Origin: Piscibacillus salipiscarius JCM 13188
GTDB taxonomy: Bacteria; Bacillota; Bacilli; Bacillales; Alkalibacillaceae
DNA: 64,000 nucleotides
Assembly: GCF_001311865.1 (NCBI RefSeq)
Contig: NZ_BBCD01000003.1
Coordinates: forward strand, 124,001 to 188,000
Direction of reading: 5' to 3'
The translations under genes and the position numbers were made by a program. Positions within the stretch are counted from its first letter, which is position 1. Every line of letters begins with the position of its first letter. Shown here piece by piece: positions 19,490 to 29,832 of the stretch. The notes under the pieces are model-generated. The model ran no database searches and was not told where the DNA came from. It was given only the letters and a program-made list of their open reading frames with translations.

Positions 19490-19518
19490 TTGCCTTAGCA
19501 TTTATCGAGTAATATAAT
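19490..19518 (+). promoter_or_regulatory. Sigma-A promoter of the 29-residue ORF
   Basis: TTGCCT and a perfect TATAAT are separated by exactly 17 bases, 43 bases before the ATG at 19562. Confidence 0.65.
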
Positions 19519-19561
19519 GACTGTTGGCTTTAAGGAAATATTAGCCATAGGAGGGATTTTA

Positions 19562-19651
19562 ATGTTTGATATTAACTCAACTACAACACGTATTAAAGAC
19601 TTACGTGATCAATACATCCGTGAACAAAAATACAACAAGAAACAAAAATAA
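19562..19651 (+). CDS. 29-residue basic small protein
   Basis: Small ORF with AGGAGGG seven bases before its ATG, its own promoter at 19490 and a terminator at 19690. The product runs from MFDINSTTTRIKDLRDQYI to REQKYNKKQK, a short amphipathic, basic helix. Shares the RDxxIxxQK pattern with the 50-residue protein just upstream. Function unknown. Confidence 0.6.
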   Translation: MFDINSTTTRIKDLRDQYIREQKYNKKQK

Positions 19652-19689
19652 GTAACTTTTCATACAATGCAATTAATTATTTGAAACCC

Positions 19690-19722
19690 ACGAAAGATGG
19701 AAGGATACACCTTCCCTTTCGT
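19690..19722 (+). terminator. Rho-independent terminator
   Basis: ACGAAAG-ATGGAAGG pairs with CCTTCCC-TTTCGT around ATACA, then TTTAATATAAATTTT; ends the 29-residue ORF transcript. Confidence 0.7.
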
Positions 19723-19925
19723 TTAATATAAATTTTCTTAATATTACAATAAATATACACAATTCACCGCCTTCTATATGGAGGCTTTATGCATAATTTT
19801 CTTTTTAAACCTAAGTCATGTAACCGTTCACAAATTTGTTTTTTTAAGTATTAAAATGTTTTTGCAATTTTGAATAACCTGTGTTAAATTCTTTTAGGAC
19901 GTTAATTATCTAAAATATTATTAAA

Positions 19926-19940
19926 AAATTTCAGATATTT
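19926..19940. promoter_or_regulatory. Candidate CodY box before brnQ
   Basis: AAATTTCAGATATTT matches 12 of 15 positions of the CodY consensus AATTTTCWGAAAATT and lies 20 bases before the brnQ start. Branched-chain amino acid uptake genes are known CodY targets in Bacillus, so repression in amino-acid excess is likely. Confidence 0.5.
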
Positions 19941-19960
19941 CTAACTTTGGAGGTTTCTTT

Positions 19961-21286
19961 ATGGCAGCACGAACTTCATCCATCATTGCAATTGGATTTA
20001 TGTTATTCGCATTATTTTTTGGAGCAGGGAACTTAATTTTTCCACCTATGCTAGGTCAAATGGCTGGACAGAACTTACTTCCAGCTAATATAGGTTTTGT
20101 CATTACTGGGGTCGGCCTTCCTGTATTAGCTATTTTAGCACTAGCCTTCTCAGGTAAAGACAACTTGCAATCTCTTGCTAGCCGAGTTCACCCAATTTAC
20201 GGGATTACGTTTGCTAGCTTACTTTATTTAACGATTGGGCCCTTATTTGCCATTCCGAGAACGAGTACTGTGGCATACGAGATTGGAATAAATCCTTTTA
20301 TGGACGGACAAGCTGAAACGATTCCTTTAATGGTTTTTTCGATCGTATTTTTTGCTGTCACCCTATATTTCTCACTTCAATCTCAGAAGCTAGTTGATAT
20401 CATAGGTAAGCTTTTATCACCATTTTTATTAGTCTTAATATCTATTTTAGTCATTACAGCGATTGTTAACCCAATTGGTATGATACAACCACCAGTTGAA
20501 AGTTTTACTCAAAACAGCTTCTTTAAAGGTTTCCAAGAAGGTTATCTGACCATGGATGTCTTAGCTGGATTTGTATTCGGGATTATAGTCATTAACCTCC
20601 TTAAGGAAAGTGGCTCAACTAGTAAACGAAGTATTATGTCTAATGGTTTAAAAGTAGCTCTTATTGCAGCCGTATTACTTGGGATTATTTATTCATCATT
20701 AGCATACCTGGGCGCAACGAGTGTTGAAGGCATTGGATATTTAGATAATGGTGGAGCGATCCTAGCTAGTTCTTTTGACTATTACTTTGGAACATTTGGC
20801 TCGGTATTACTTGCCTTTATCGTAACAGCTGCCTGTTTAACAACAAGTATCGGATTGATTACGGCATGTGCGTCATACTTTAATCAAATCATGCCAACGT
20901 TTTCTTATAAGCAGTGGGCGATTGTATTTACAGTTGTCAGCACTGTATTAGCTAACTTTGGTCTAAATAATATTATAGAATTCTCAGTACCTGTACTATC
21001 ATTCTTATATCCATTAGCTATTTGTTTAATGGTTCTAACATTCTTACACCCACTTTTTAAAGGGCGTACAGCGGTTTATCAGTTTAGTATTTTATTTACG
21101 TTTATCGTTAGCTTAGTTGAACAACTAAATTTATTAGGTGCACCTGTTAATGGCATTCATGAATGGTTCTCAGCAATACTACCTTGGTACACGGTGGGAT
21201 TAGGCTGGATTGTCCCGGCCATCGTTGGTGGAATAATAGGCTATTTAATTAGCACATTTAAACATGAACCGAAAGTTTCAGTTTAG
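19961..21286 (+). CDS. brnQ: Branched-chain amino acid : cation symporter BrnQ
   Basis: LIVCS family importer of leucine, isoleucine and valine, driven by Na+ or H+. The 441-residue chain has about twelve membrane segments; the N-terminus FMLFALFFGAGNLIFPPMLG is the family signature, and GPLFAIPRTSTVAYEIGI and LTTSIGLITACASYF are further conserved blocks. Start ATG 19961 follows TTTGGAGG. The gene is intact and monocistronic, flanked by a candidate CodY box and a strong terminator. Confidence 0.95.
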   Translation: MAARTSSIIAIGFMLFALFFGAGNLIFPPMLGQMAGQNLLPANIGFVITGVGLPVLAILALAFSGKDNLQSLASRVHPIYGITFASLLYLTIGPLFAIPRTSTVAYEIGINPFMDGQAETIPLMVFSIVFFAVTLYFSLQSQKLVDIIGKLLSPFLLVLISILVITAIVNPIGMIQPPVESFTQNSFFKGFQEGYLTMDVLAGFVFGIIVINLLKESGSTSKRSIMSNGLKVALIAAVLLGIIYSSLAYLGATSVEGIGYLDNGGAILASSFDYYFGTFGSVLLAFIVTAACLTTSIGLITACASYFNQIMPTFSYKQWAIVFTVVSTVLANFGLNNIIEFSVPVLSFLYPLAICLMVLTFLHPLFKGRTAVYQFSILFTFIVSLVEQLNLLGAPVNGIHEWFSAILPWYTVGLGWIVPAIVGGIIGYLISTFKHEPKVSV

Positions 21287-21290
21287 AAAT

Positions 21291-21324
21291 AAAGGGCATT
21301 GAGTTACGACTCAATGCCCTTTTT
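21291..21324. terminator. Bidirectional terminator
   Basis: AAAGGGCATTGAGT / ACTCAATGCCCTTT hairpin between brnQ and the convergent methyltransferase gene. Confidence 0.9.
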
Positions 21325-21335
21325 ATGACCTAAAA

Positions 21336-21959
21336 TTAGTTCACTTTTCGCAGAATAACTGATTGAAACTCTAGATCTCTTCCAATCACTTCTTTCGAGA
21401 TTATATTGAAATACTCAATCTCAAATATTGTTGATAGAATTTCCCTAAGCTCGTTTGCCTCGAAGAAAGAAAAGAATCGTTTTGGTCTATAAAAATCCTC
21501 TTCCCATATCCCTTCATGATTATAGCCACCGTACACTCCCATATAAAAAAGAGCCCCGGGGTTCATCACACGTTTAATTTCTAATAAGACGTCTCTTAAT
21601 TCCTGTTTTGGAACATGTAATAAACAGTTTAATGCCCATACAGCATCGAATTGTTCATTGGCAAATTGTAGGTTGGAGAAGTTCATCACTTCTGCTTCCA
21701 AACCTTTGTTTCGGCAGATTTTAACCATCTCTGGTGACAAGTCTGTACTAAAAGTAGCCAACCCTTGCTGATTAAAGAACTGACTATCTTTACCTGGCCC
21801 TGCACCAATTTCTAGTAAATTAGTAACCTTTTCATCACTTAAATATTTCATAAAATTTTCTCGTTCTCTAACCTTCCACTCTTGTATTTGATTCGAGTCT
21901 CGTTCACTTGCTTTCTGATTATAGGACTCTAGCAATTGCTGAATATAATTTACACTCAC
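21336..21959 (-). CDS. Class I SAM-dependent methyltransferase
   Basis: About 207 residues. Motif I is LLEIGAGPGKDSQFF, the acidic end of strand 2 is ATFSTDLSPEMVKIC, and FDAVWALNCLLHVPK follows as motif IV, typical of small-molecule methyltransferases. GTG at 21959 (VSVNYIQQLLES) is favoured by the AAGGGTGGGTGA upstream; an in-frame GTG at 21971 is possible. It follows the Nudix gene and may be in the same transcript. Substrate unknown. Confidence 0.85.
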   Translation of the reverse strand: MSVNYIQQLLESYNQKASERDSNQIQEWKVRERENFMKYLSDEKVTNLLEIGAGPGKDSQFFNQQGLATFSTDLSPEMVKICRNKGLEAEVMNFSNLQFANEQFDAVWALNCLLHVPKQELRDVLLEIKRVMNPGALFYMGVYGGYNHEGIWEEDFYRPKRFFSFFEANELREILSTIFEIEYFNIISKEVIGRDLEFQSVILRKVN

Positions 21960-21989
21960 GGTCTCACCCACCCTTATGTTTTTTCATTA

Positions 21990-22433
21990 TTACCTCTTTA
22001 GGTCCTTCATCCCAATGAGTTTGAATTTCAAATGTTCCAGGTTCAAAAAATAAATCAAACGTCTTCTTATATCATCTTGCATAGGTAGGTGTTTAGCATC
22101 GTTAATTTTCACCCAATTGAGTTCGCCTTCTGGTGGATTTTCTATAAGTTCACCTTCAAAGTGATCTGTCCAATAATTAAACATGATATAGCGCGCTTGA
22201 CCTTTGGGGTTTACAAACTCTGATATCCCTTTAAACGTTAGATTATGTACACTAAGACCTGTCTCTTCTTTCACTTCTCTAATTGCTCCATCTACGAAAC
22301 TTTCAGGGAACTCAACAAGGCCACCTTGTGGAATAAACCCTTTAAAATCATCATGCTTACGGTCTAATAACAAAACATATTCACCTTTTTGAATCATGAC
22401 AACCGTCCAAAATTTATATCTAATTTCATTCAT
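21990..22433 (-). CDS. Nudix hydrolase
   Basis: A 147-residue NDP-X hydrolase. The Nudix box is GGLVEFPESFVDGAIREVKEETGL near residues 38-61, with the Glu residues for metal binding. The N-terminal MNEIRYKFWTVVMIQKGEYV is typical of MutT-like enzymes acting on nucleotide-type substrates. Intact; upstream of the methyltransferase gene. Confidence 0.9.
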   Translation of the reverse strand: MNEIRYKFWTVVMIQKGEYVLLLDRKHDDFKGFIPQGGLVEFPESFVDGAIREVKEETGLSVHNLTFKGISEFVNPKGQARYIMFNYWTDHFEGELIENPPEGELNWVKINDAKHLPMQDDIRRRLIYFLNLEHLKFKLIGMKDLKR

Positions 22434-22528
22434 CTAACTCCCCCAAACAAGTTTCGAACTCACTAATAATCTAACCTTTCATTATTTATTAATTGTATTT
22501 TACCATAATTTTGAACCTAAAAATAAAA

Positions 22529-22554
22529 ACGCCCCAACAAAATGTTGAGACGCT
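22529..22554 (-). terminator. Terminator of sbcDC
   Basis: On the minus strand GCGTCTCAACA and TGTTGGGGCGT pair (with G-U pairs) and are followed by a T-rich run; it lies just past the sbcC stop. Confidence 0.75.
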
Positions 22555-22558
22555 TTCG

Positions 22559-25500
22559 CTATTTCAATACAAATTGAGTTTCACTATACCCATCGCGTGA
22601 TTTGTTAACTTCTAAAACTGCTGGAATGGCTGTTTTCAGTTCTTGCACATGTGATATAACACCGATGGTTCGGCCTGACCGTTGCAAATCAATTAGCGTG
22701 TCAATTGCTTTGTTTAATGACTCATCATCAAGCGAGCCAAATCCTTCATCAATAAACATCGTTTCAATAGACACGCCACCTTGGAAGCTCTGAATGACGT
22801 CAGACATCCCTAAGGCAAGACATAATGATGCGTTAAACTTCTCTCCACCCGATAACGTTTTTGACGTCTCGGTCCTGTCCAGTATAGACATCATAAACAT
22901 CAAGCCCTAAGCCACTTTGACGACCTCTCGCTTCTTGACGATCACTTCTTTTAAGATAAAACTGTCCGTTTGAAAGCCTTTTTAACCGTTCGTTGGCCGC
23001 ATCTACAATTTGTTCTAGGTACTCAATTTGTAAATAACGTTCAAATGAGATTTTGCTATTATTTTGGCCTCTAACGACATCGTATAAATCTTGAATTCTA
23101 TTAAGCGCTTTTTCCTGTTCATCAACCTGTTTTCCTGCTTCAATAACACGTTCTTTTAAACTAACAACATCTTGTTGATACTGAACAGTAGCGTTATATT
23201 GCTGCAAGGCTAATTCATAACCTTTTGTGCTTCATTTACTTTGTTTTCAAAGCCCTCTATATCAACGCGTTCTTTTTCAGACAGCCAGTCACGTAACTCG
23301 CTAATTCTCGATTGAACCGTAGCTTGTTGCTGTTTAAATGATTCAATACGGTCCTTCATGGCCTTGCGTTCTTCTTCAGTCCTTTTGGCATTGCGATAGT
23401 CAGTTTCATTTGTAAAACCACTTTGCTCTAAAGCCTGGTTAAAGGTCTGTTCTGCATTCTTTAATTTAGTTTGTGACTCTTCTAAATAATACGTTGCATT
23501 CTGCTCATGTGTACTAGCTTTTGCAATGGTTTCACGAGCTTGATTTAGATTCTTTTGAGCTTCATCCCATGCTTGATGTAGCTTCTCTTTAGTCGCCTCA
23601 GCTTCTTTTAATTGACGAACTAACTCACCTGGTTCCCGAACTTCTTTGGGAACAGACTCTAGTAAATGTTCATAGGTCGTTAATGCGTTCAAGCTCTAAC
23701 TTCTTGGTGTCCTGCTGCTGACGAATATTCTCTCGATCAGCTTCTACCTGTTTCAATTCATAAGACAATTCATTCAATTGTTCTCTTTTTGTTTTGAGCT
23801 CTTTAGATCGTTCACTTAATCGATCTACTTCTTCTCTTAACTTCTTGCCACGTTCAACTAATTGATGATAAACCGTTTCTGCCTCTTCAGGTTTTATATC
23901 ATATGTTTTAGTGCCTCAGCTCTTTCGTTCACTTGACTCTCTTTGGCTTTTAATTTGGCTACGATTTCTGTATAAGACTGATAAGCTTGATCGTACTGTA
24001 ATTTTGCTTGATCTAATTCTTCTTTGTTGGTGTATGAATCGCTATTTCGGCTTTATGTGGATGTTCAGTACTTCCGCAGACAGGGCAAGGTTCTCCTTCG
24101 TGAAGATGTTCTGCAAGTAAACCAGCTTGACCATTAACCCACGCTTGTTCTTTTTGCTCAAAAGCCTGTTTTGTTTGTTTATAGACTTTTTCCTCTGATT
24201 GTAAGTTGCTCTTAATTTGTTCAAGCTCTTTCTTAACTTGCATATAGGATTTAGCCTCTTTACATTGATCACGCAGTAGCTGCAGACTCTCTTGTTTGGT
24301 TGATAAATGGTCAACCGCTTCTGTTGATTCACGAATGTAAGTTTCTAGTTTATTATGATCTTCTTGCTTGTTGGTAAGTTGTTTTTCAATCGTTTGAAAG
24401 CGAGCTTGAAGTTCCTTAACTTGCCGCTCAGCCTCATCAACTGTTTTCTTCTTCGCCTTAAGATCTTCTACTTTAGGCTTTATTTCTGTTAATCGATCAA
24501 CTAACTGGCTGACTTGTTCGCGTTCAGTTTGTTTGCTTTCTTCTAGTTTATATTGAGATTCGGCTCGTGTAAGTGCCTCGTTTGCTGTTTTTAATGCTTG
24601 CTCTGCATCTGCCTTCGTTCGTTTTTTCTGTTCTGCATCTTGTCTGAGCTCTTTTACATAAGATTCTTTTACCTCAATCTGACTAGCGCGCTCGCTTTTT
24701 TCTAATAAACTTGAACGTGATCGATCTCAGATTTTTGAGCTTCAAGTTCAGTCTGTTTTTGCTCAAAATGGGCAAGTTCTTCAAACTTTTCATTTAACGC
24801 TTTTGCTGCTTGATACTGATCCTGAACATCTTGAGCATGTTTTTGCGCCTGACCTTTTTTCTTTAATGTCTTATCGACCTGATGACTATAATACTCAGCT
24901 TCTTCCCCTAATGCTTCAACTAGTTGATTTATATTAAAATGCTCTTGAGACAGCACATTCACAAGCTTAGAATCTTCACGCTCTGGTAATTTCGAACGGA
25001 TCTCAGCTACGTAATGATCTCTCATTTGCTCAATACGCGAAAACTCTTCTTCTGCTTCTTTTCGTTTATTGTTAAGACGTTCGGTGATTTCTTGATAAGG
25101 ATACGTTTGAAAAATACGTCTTAAAATCTCTTCTTTATTTTCAGTTTTGGACGTCAGTAGTTTTCTAAATTCACCTTGCGGAAGCATCACGATCTGGGAG
25201 AACTGATCTTTCGTTAAACCAACAATCTCTTCTACTTTTTGATCAATTTCAGATTTCATCTGGCGGTCAACACAAGGTGTTTCACCACTGTCATCTATTT
25301 GATAGAATTCATACTTTTCCCCTGTGGCCGTTTTATTACCTTTTTTACATGGCCAAGCTGACGTAACACGCGGTACTGTTTACCGTTTAGTTCAAAAACA
25401 AGCTCTACACTTGTGTGTAGATCGTCATCCGCAAAGTCACTTCTTAACATTTTAAAATCTTGGCGGTCTTCACCACTTGCTGAACCGTACAAGGCAAAAC

Positions 25501-25645
25501 AAATCCCGTCAAAAATCGTTGTTTTCCCTGCTCCAGTTTTTCCAGAAATAACGAATAAACGATTTTCTTCTAAGTTTGTAAAATCGACAACTTCACGATC
25601 TTTGTATGGTCCAAAAGCAGTCATCGTTAATTTTACCGGCTTCAT
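22559..25645 (-). CDS. sbcC: Exonuclease SbcC ATPase subunit, at least six frameshifts
   Basis: SMC-like ATPase partner of SbcD that opens and cuts DNA hairpins and ends. MKPVKLTMTAFGPYKDREVV at 25645 (GGGAGG upstream) leads to Walker A ISGKTGAGKTTIFDG. The middle is coiled coil with the zinc hook CPVCG near 24070, and the C-terminal lobe has LSGGEKFNASLCLALG with Walker B METMFIDEGFGSLDDE-like. Frames change near 25330 (A4 run), 24710, 24240, 24010, 23700, 23208 and 22870. The span equals about 1029 residues, the normal size. It starts 13 bases after sbcD. Confidence 0.9.
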
Positions 25646-25658
25646 TAACAGTCCTCCC

Positions 25659-26825
25659 TTACTTCGTGAGTGCCTCTCGTTCTTTTTTAAGTACATCATC
25701 TAGTACTTCTTTGAAAACCTCTTCTGTTTCCTCACTCGGCTCTTCTCCCTTTACTTCTTCATAAAACGCTTTAAACAGCTCAAGGTCACTCTTCTTATGA
25801 CGTTCAGCTTTTTTCTCTGTTGATCCCGGATTATTAGGACTTAATAAAAGTTTGCGCTCAACATGCATCGCATTTGGATAAACTGAGCGAATTTTTTCCA
25901 TTGGATACAATACAGGCGTTTCATCTAAAAGCCGCACAAATACATAGTCTTCACTTACTTCGTGAGTCAAGAGCTCGTCCATCGTTCCTTCAATAGTACG
26001 CATATCACGTCGCGGTTTAAGCTCACGCTTTTCAACAGTCGTTGAGCCATCAGCTTCAAGGTCAACGATTAAAAAGCCTTTTCGGTGGTTTTCTTCTGAG
26101 ACCGAGTATTTTAAAGGAGAGCCTGAATAACGTATTGTTTCATTTCCAACATGGTGGGCTTGGTGTAAATGACCCAATGCTGTGTAATGAAATTTTTCAA
26201 AATGCTTAGCATTAACATGTTCGGCACCACCAATGGAAAGCGGCCGTTCAGAATCACTCGTATTATCTTCTGGTTTCCCAAAAGGCGTAACGAATTGGTG
26301 GCCGATGAAGACATGCCTCGCATCTTCGTCCATATTGGCTTTAATTTCTGTGACAATACGCTTCGTCGCTTCATCGTGACTTCGAACATCATCATCTTCG
26401 AAGAGATGCCTAACCACACTTGGATCGACGTAAGGAATAAGATGGAAATACACCTCACCATGTTCATCCGATTTAATGACTGGTTCGAGTTTCGGCGTAA
26501 GTTGACCAATGATATGTAGACCGTTATCTCTCATGATTTTAGATCCAAAATCCAACCGCCCTGGGCTATCATGGTTACCAGCGATAGCTAAGACTGGAAT
26601 GCCTATGTCAATGACGATTTCCTTTAAGATATCATCTAACAAATTGACCGCATCCGTTGGTGGTACGGCACGATCATAAAGGTCTCCAGCAATAATGACC
26701 ACATCCGGTTGTTCCTCACGCACAGCTTCAACAAACTGCGATAACACATACTTTTGATCCTCAGTCATATAAACTCCTTGAACGAGTTTTCCTAAGTGCC
26801 AATCAGCAGTGTGGAATAGTTTCAC
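25659..26825 (-). CDS. sbcD: Exonuclease SbcD nuclease subunit
   Basis: Mre11-type metallophosphoesterase of about 388 residues. Motifs HTADWHLGK, GDLYDRAVPP, AGNHDSPGR and ALGHLHQAH bind the two metals. GTG at 26825 gives MKLFHTADWHLGK, the usual start, with AAAGGG upstream; an ATG at 26834 is too close to the ribosome site. The gene is intact and precedes sbcC, forming the sbcDC operon for processing of DNA ends and palindromes. Confidence 0.93.
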   Translation of the reverse strand: MKLFHTADWHLGKLVQGVYMTEDQKYVLSQFVEAVREEQPDVVIIAGDLYDRAVPPTDAVNLLDDILKEIVIDIGIPVLAIAGNHDSPGRLDFGSKIMRDNGLHIIGQLTPKLEPVIKSDEHGEVYFHLIPYVDPSVVRHLFEDDDVRSHDEATKRIVTEIKANMDEDARHVFIGHQFVTPFGKPEDNTSDSERPLSIGGAEHVNAKHFEKFHYTALGHLHQAHHVGNETIRYSGSPLKYSVSEENHRKGFLIVDLEADGSTTVEKRELKPRRDMRTIEGTMDELLTHEVSEDYVFVRLLDETPVLYPMEKIRSVYPNAMHVERKLLLSPNNPGSTEKKAERHKKSDLELFKAFYEEVKGEEPSEETEEVFKEVLDDVLKKEREALTK

Positions 26826-26958
26826 GATCCTCATCCCTTTCTATTAATCTAATATCTATTTTAACATGTGATGAGTGGTAGCTATATGAGAAAAATCTGG
26901 CTACCATAGTCATTCATTTTAGTTCAGCGCCTCGGCCTTAGTAGATTCATAAATATTT

Positions 26959-27008
26959 GGGACATTAAATTCCGTTTATGGGACATTCAGGCCAAAATAT
27001 GAGACGTT
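26959..27008. repeat. Second 21-bp-period array, core GGGACATT
   Basis: GGGACATT at 26959 and 26980 and GAGACGTT at 27001 are each 21 bp apart, with dissimilar spacers. On the minus strand the array starts 13 bases after the TRAP operon terminator and lies upstream of sbcD. The period equals that of the array at 13727 although the core differs. Confidence 0.6.
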
Positions 27009-27020
27009 CAACACAAAAAA

Positions 27021-27042
27021 TCCTCGAGTCACTACTCGAGGA
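27021..27042 (-). terminator. Terminator of the TRAP-TAXI operon
   Basis: TCCTCGAGT / ACTCGAGGA around four bases, followed by TTTTTTGTG on the minus strand. Confidence 0.85.
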
Positions 27043-27051
27043 TTTCATATT

Positions 27052-29278
27052 TTAGCTAGCTTTAGCTGTCGATGTGTGTGTCTGTCTTTTTGATTTAAAT
27101 AATTGAAACCCAATTAAGCCAGCGAATAATACTAATGCCACAACATCAGTCGCAACGTTATTTTGGATAAACATCACCGCGATCGCAACTGCCACGATTC
27201 GCTCAATCCAGTGATAATTAGTAATAAACCAATTCTGAATAAATGAAGCGAATGCGACCATACCAATCATCGCTGTGGCAATGGCCCATATAACTTCTAG
27301 CCAGCCAGCATCTGTAATTAATAGAATGGTTGGATTCATCGTAAATACAAATGGTAATAATAAGGCTGCTGAGTCGTATTTAAAGCCTTGAACCCCCGTT
27401 CGTACTGGACCAGCCTTCGCAATTCCTGCCGTCGCATAAGCTGGCAAGTTAATCGGAGGTGTATCATCTGCTAACACACCATAATAAAGCACGAATAAGT
27501 GTGCAACAATTACTGGTACATCCATGTCAATTAACACTGGCGCAACCACTGCAGCTAATACAACATAAGTAGCCGTCGTCGGTAAACCTAAGCCTAGTAA
27601 TAAACATGCAAACACTGTCAAAATTAAAGCAAAATACAATTCTGTGTTTGCCGTTTGCATAAATGCTGGTACCATTGCGGCTAAGTCAGATGAAAAACCG
27701 ACAACGATTCGCGTGAATTTGGTCGATAATCCAGACGTTGTAATGACACCAATGAGAATCCCTGCAGTCGCACAGGCAACAACAATAGATAACGAGTTAC
27801 GTGCAGCCAGTTCAAATCCTGATAAAATTTGGCGTATGCCATATCTGACAGGTGCTGATTCAACCTTGAATTTTTTCTGACCAAGCGCAAAATAGTGCGA
27901 CCAATATACCAATCAACACCATTGGCGCTATTTGGTCTTTCCAGCGAATCGTTTCAGAACTAAAGAAACTAGTACCGAATAGATCATTTAAATTATATAG
28001 ACCTAAATTTAACAGCTTTACAACGTAGTGGAATGTATATGCTATTCCAAGCAAAATTGCTGCAAATACTAATGAACGGCCCATGCTTTCTTTAAAACGA
28101 TGCGCAAATAATGCTATGACAAGTAAAATCGTAATAGAATAGAAAGCTGAGTTGTTAACTGATACGCGCTCGATCACTAGGAAATATAACAATACAAAAA
28201 TCGGAATTAATAAGTAGCCTTGCTGCATAAGCAAGCGGCGACCTTTAGCTAATTCACTTCGGTCCATTCCTTTGATCCCATTTTCGATGCTTCAAAGTGT
28301 ACCATAAATAAAATCCCAATATAACATAAAATAGCTGGAATGAGCGCACTTTGAATAATCTCATAATAAGGGATGCTTGTTAGCTCCACCATAATAAATG
28401 CCGCTGCACCCATAATTGGTGGTAAAAACTGTCCACTAGATGAAGCTGCGACTTCAACCCCACCTGCAACATGCGGTTTGAACCCTACTTCTTCATTAGC
28501 GGAATGGTAAAAGTACCGGTTGTAACTGCATTTGCAGTGGAACTACCTGAAATACTTCCCATCATACCACTAGCCATAACACTCGCTTTAGCGGGTCCAC
28601 CTTTGAAACGTCCAAATGCGCGTAATGCTAAATCAATAAACATTTTACCAGCGCCTGTTGATTCTAATAAGGCACCGAATAAATAAAGATAAACACAAAC
28701 TGTGCAGATGCATAAATAGGTGTTCCAAAAATTCCGTTATTACGGTATGTAATCTCGTAAATAAAACGTTCAAAATCTCCTCGTGAATGATAGAATTGAC
28801 CTGGCATATATTCGCCTAAGAAGAAATACGCAACAAATATTAAAGCAATAATCACAAGTGGATATCCAACAACTCGGCGCGTTGCTTCAAGGACTAATAG
28901 AATTAGAGTTAATCCTATGAAAACCTCATAACCGGTTGGGTCACCTGACATTATTGAAGATGCATCTTGACGCTGAATTATAAAGAGACCAACATATAGT
29001 GAAAATGCTGATAAAGCAATGTCATAGATTGGTATCTTCTTTTGCCCTAACTTTCTTTTAATAGGAAAAGCCATGAAAATTAACACTAATGCTAAAGTTA
29101 AATGAAAAATTAAGAAGGTTTTAGAACCGATCCCAGGTAAACCAAAGCCAGCGACATACAAGTGAAAAGCTGACATAAATACAGCGACTACTAATAAGGA
29201 TAAAGCCCAAAAACCGCTTAGTACACGGTCACTTCCTTCTAACTCGCTAATCATTTGCTGTTGTTGTTTGTCATCCAT
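27052..29278 (-). CDS. Fused TRAP transporter permease (DctQM type), three frameshifts
   Basis: Large membrane subunit of a TRAP-TAXI transporter in which the small DctQ and large DctM parts are fused. It starts MDDKQQQQMISELEGSDRVL at 29278. Frame changes are near 28680, 28270 and 27890. Typical DctM stretches are read across the breaks: GSISGSSTANAVTTGTFTIP near 28540 and GLPTTATYVVLAAVVAPVL near 27570. About 740 codons with some 17-18 membrane segments. It belongs with the DUF1850 and substrate-binding genes upstream and imports an organic acid, probably a dicarboxylate or glutamate-like substrate. Confidence 0.88.
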
Positions 29279-29385
29279 GTCAAACCCCTCTCGTCCATAA
29301 AAAATTATTTATGCCATCAAATTAGAATAGCATCTTCAGCTGATCCCACAAGGTGGCATTTTGTATTTCTACTAATATTTGTGTC

Positions 29386-29832
29386 TCAGAATAAGGAGGT
29401 TCTGAAAAATGTTATTGTTTGATCTTTAAATTTAAAAGTATGAGGATAAAGATGAGATGGCTGAAATTTAAGTTCCCCGCCAAATACAGGTCTGTTTAAA
29501 TTTTTAATGACAAAAAAGCCATCCTTCATTTCAACATCGCCTTTATCTTCATATGGCAACCCAGCGCCAAATGACTTCGTCCAACTTTCCATCGTTAAAA
29601 TTCTCCAATCACCACTAATTTTAAATTTTTCTATAACTGGAGATTTTTCAACTGAATGAATATAGCGATGCGAAAACCAATCACCACGATCAACTTGTTC
29701 TTGCCACAAAATATGACCTGTTTGAAGGTCTTCAATAACTAACTTTTTGCCCGATTGAATGGTAAGTAATAACACAACAGTTGTTACGGCAATAATCGTT
29801 ATTAACCAATATTTTTTTCTTAAAAAAGGCAT
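29386..29832 (-). CDS. DUF1850 protein of the TRAP-TAXI operon
   Basis: A 148-residue protein with one N-terminal membrane anchor (KKYWLITIIAVTTVVLLLTI) and an outside DUF1850 domain: HSVEKSPVIEKFKI and SFGAGLPYEDKGDV are the conserved blocks. DUF1850 genes sit between TAXI binding protein and fused permease in many bacteria. Its ATG at 29832 lies inside the 3' arm of a terminator hairpin and no normal ribosome site is seen, so translation may depend on hairpin opening. Confidence 0.8.
   Translation of the reverse strand: MPFLRKKYWLITIIAVTTVVLLLTIQSGKKLVIEDLQTGHILWQEQVDRGDWFSHRYIHSVEKSPVIEKFKISGDWRILTMESWTKSFGAGLPYEDKGDVEMKDGFFVIKNLNRPVFGGELKFQPSHLYPHTFKFKDQTITFFRTSLF

Larger units (their letters stand above)
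19652..19960 (+). other. Intergenic region before brnQ
   Basis: The 309 bases hold a terminator (19690-19722), a possible 21-residue leader ORF at 19789-19854 behind GGAGGC, and a CodY-like box at 19926. The remainder is AT-rich with nothing else I can support; I looked for a T-box and saw none. Confidence 0.5.

Noticed and set aside
19652..19960. T-box riboswitch before brnQ
   Set aside because: No T-box sequence, specifier stem or antiterminator is visible; only a terminator of the preceding ORF and a CodY-like box are seen.
22559..25645. Programmed frameshifting or real decay of sbcC
   Set aside because: Breaks are many, in homopolymers, and shared in style with over 30 unrelated genes; sequencing error explains all of them.
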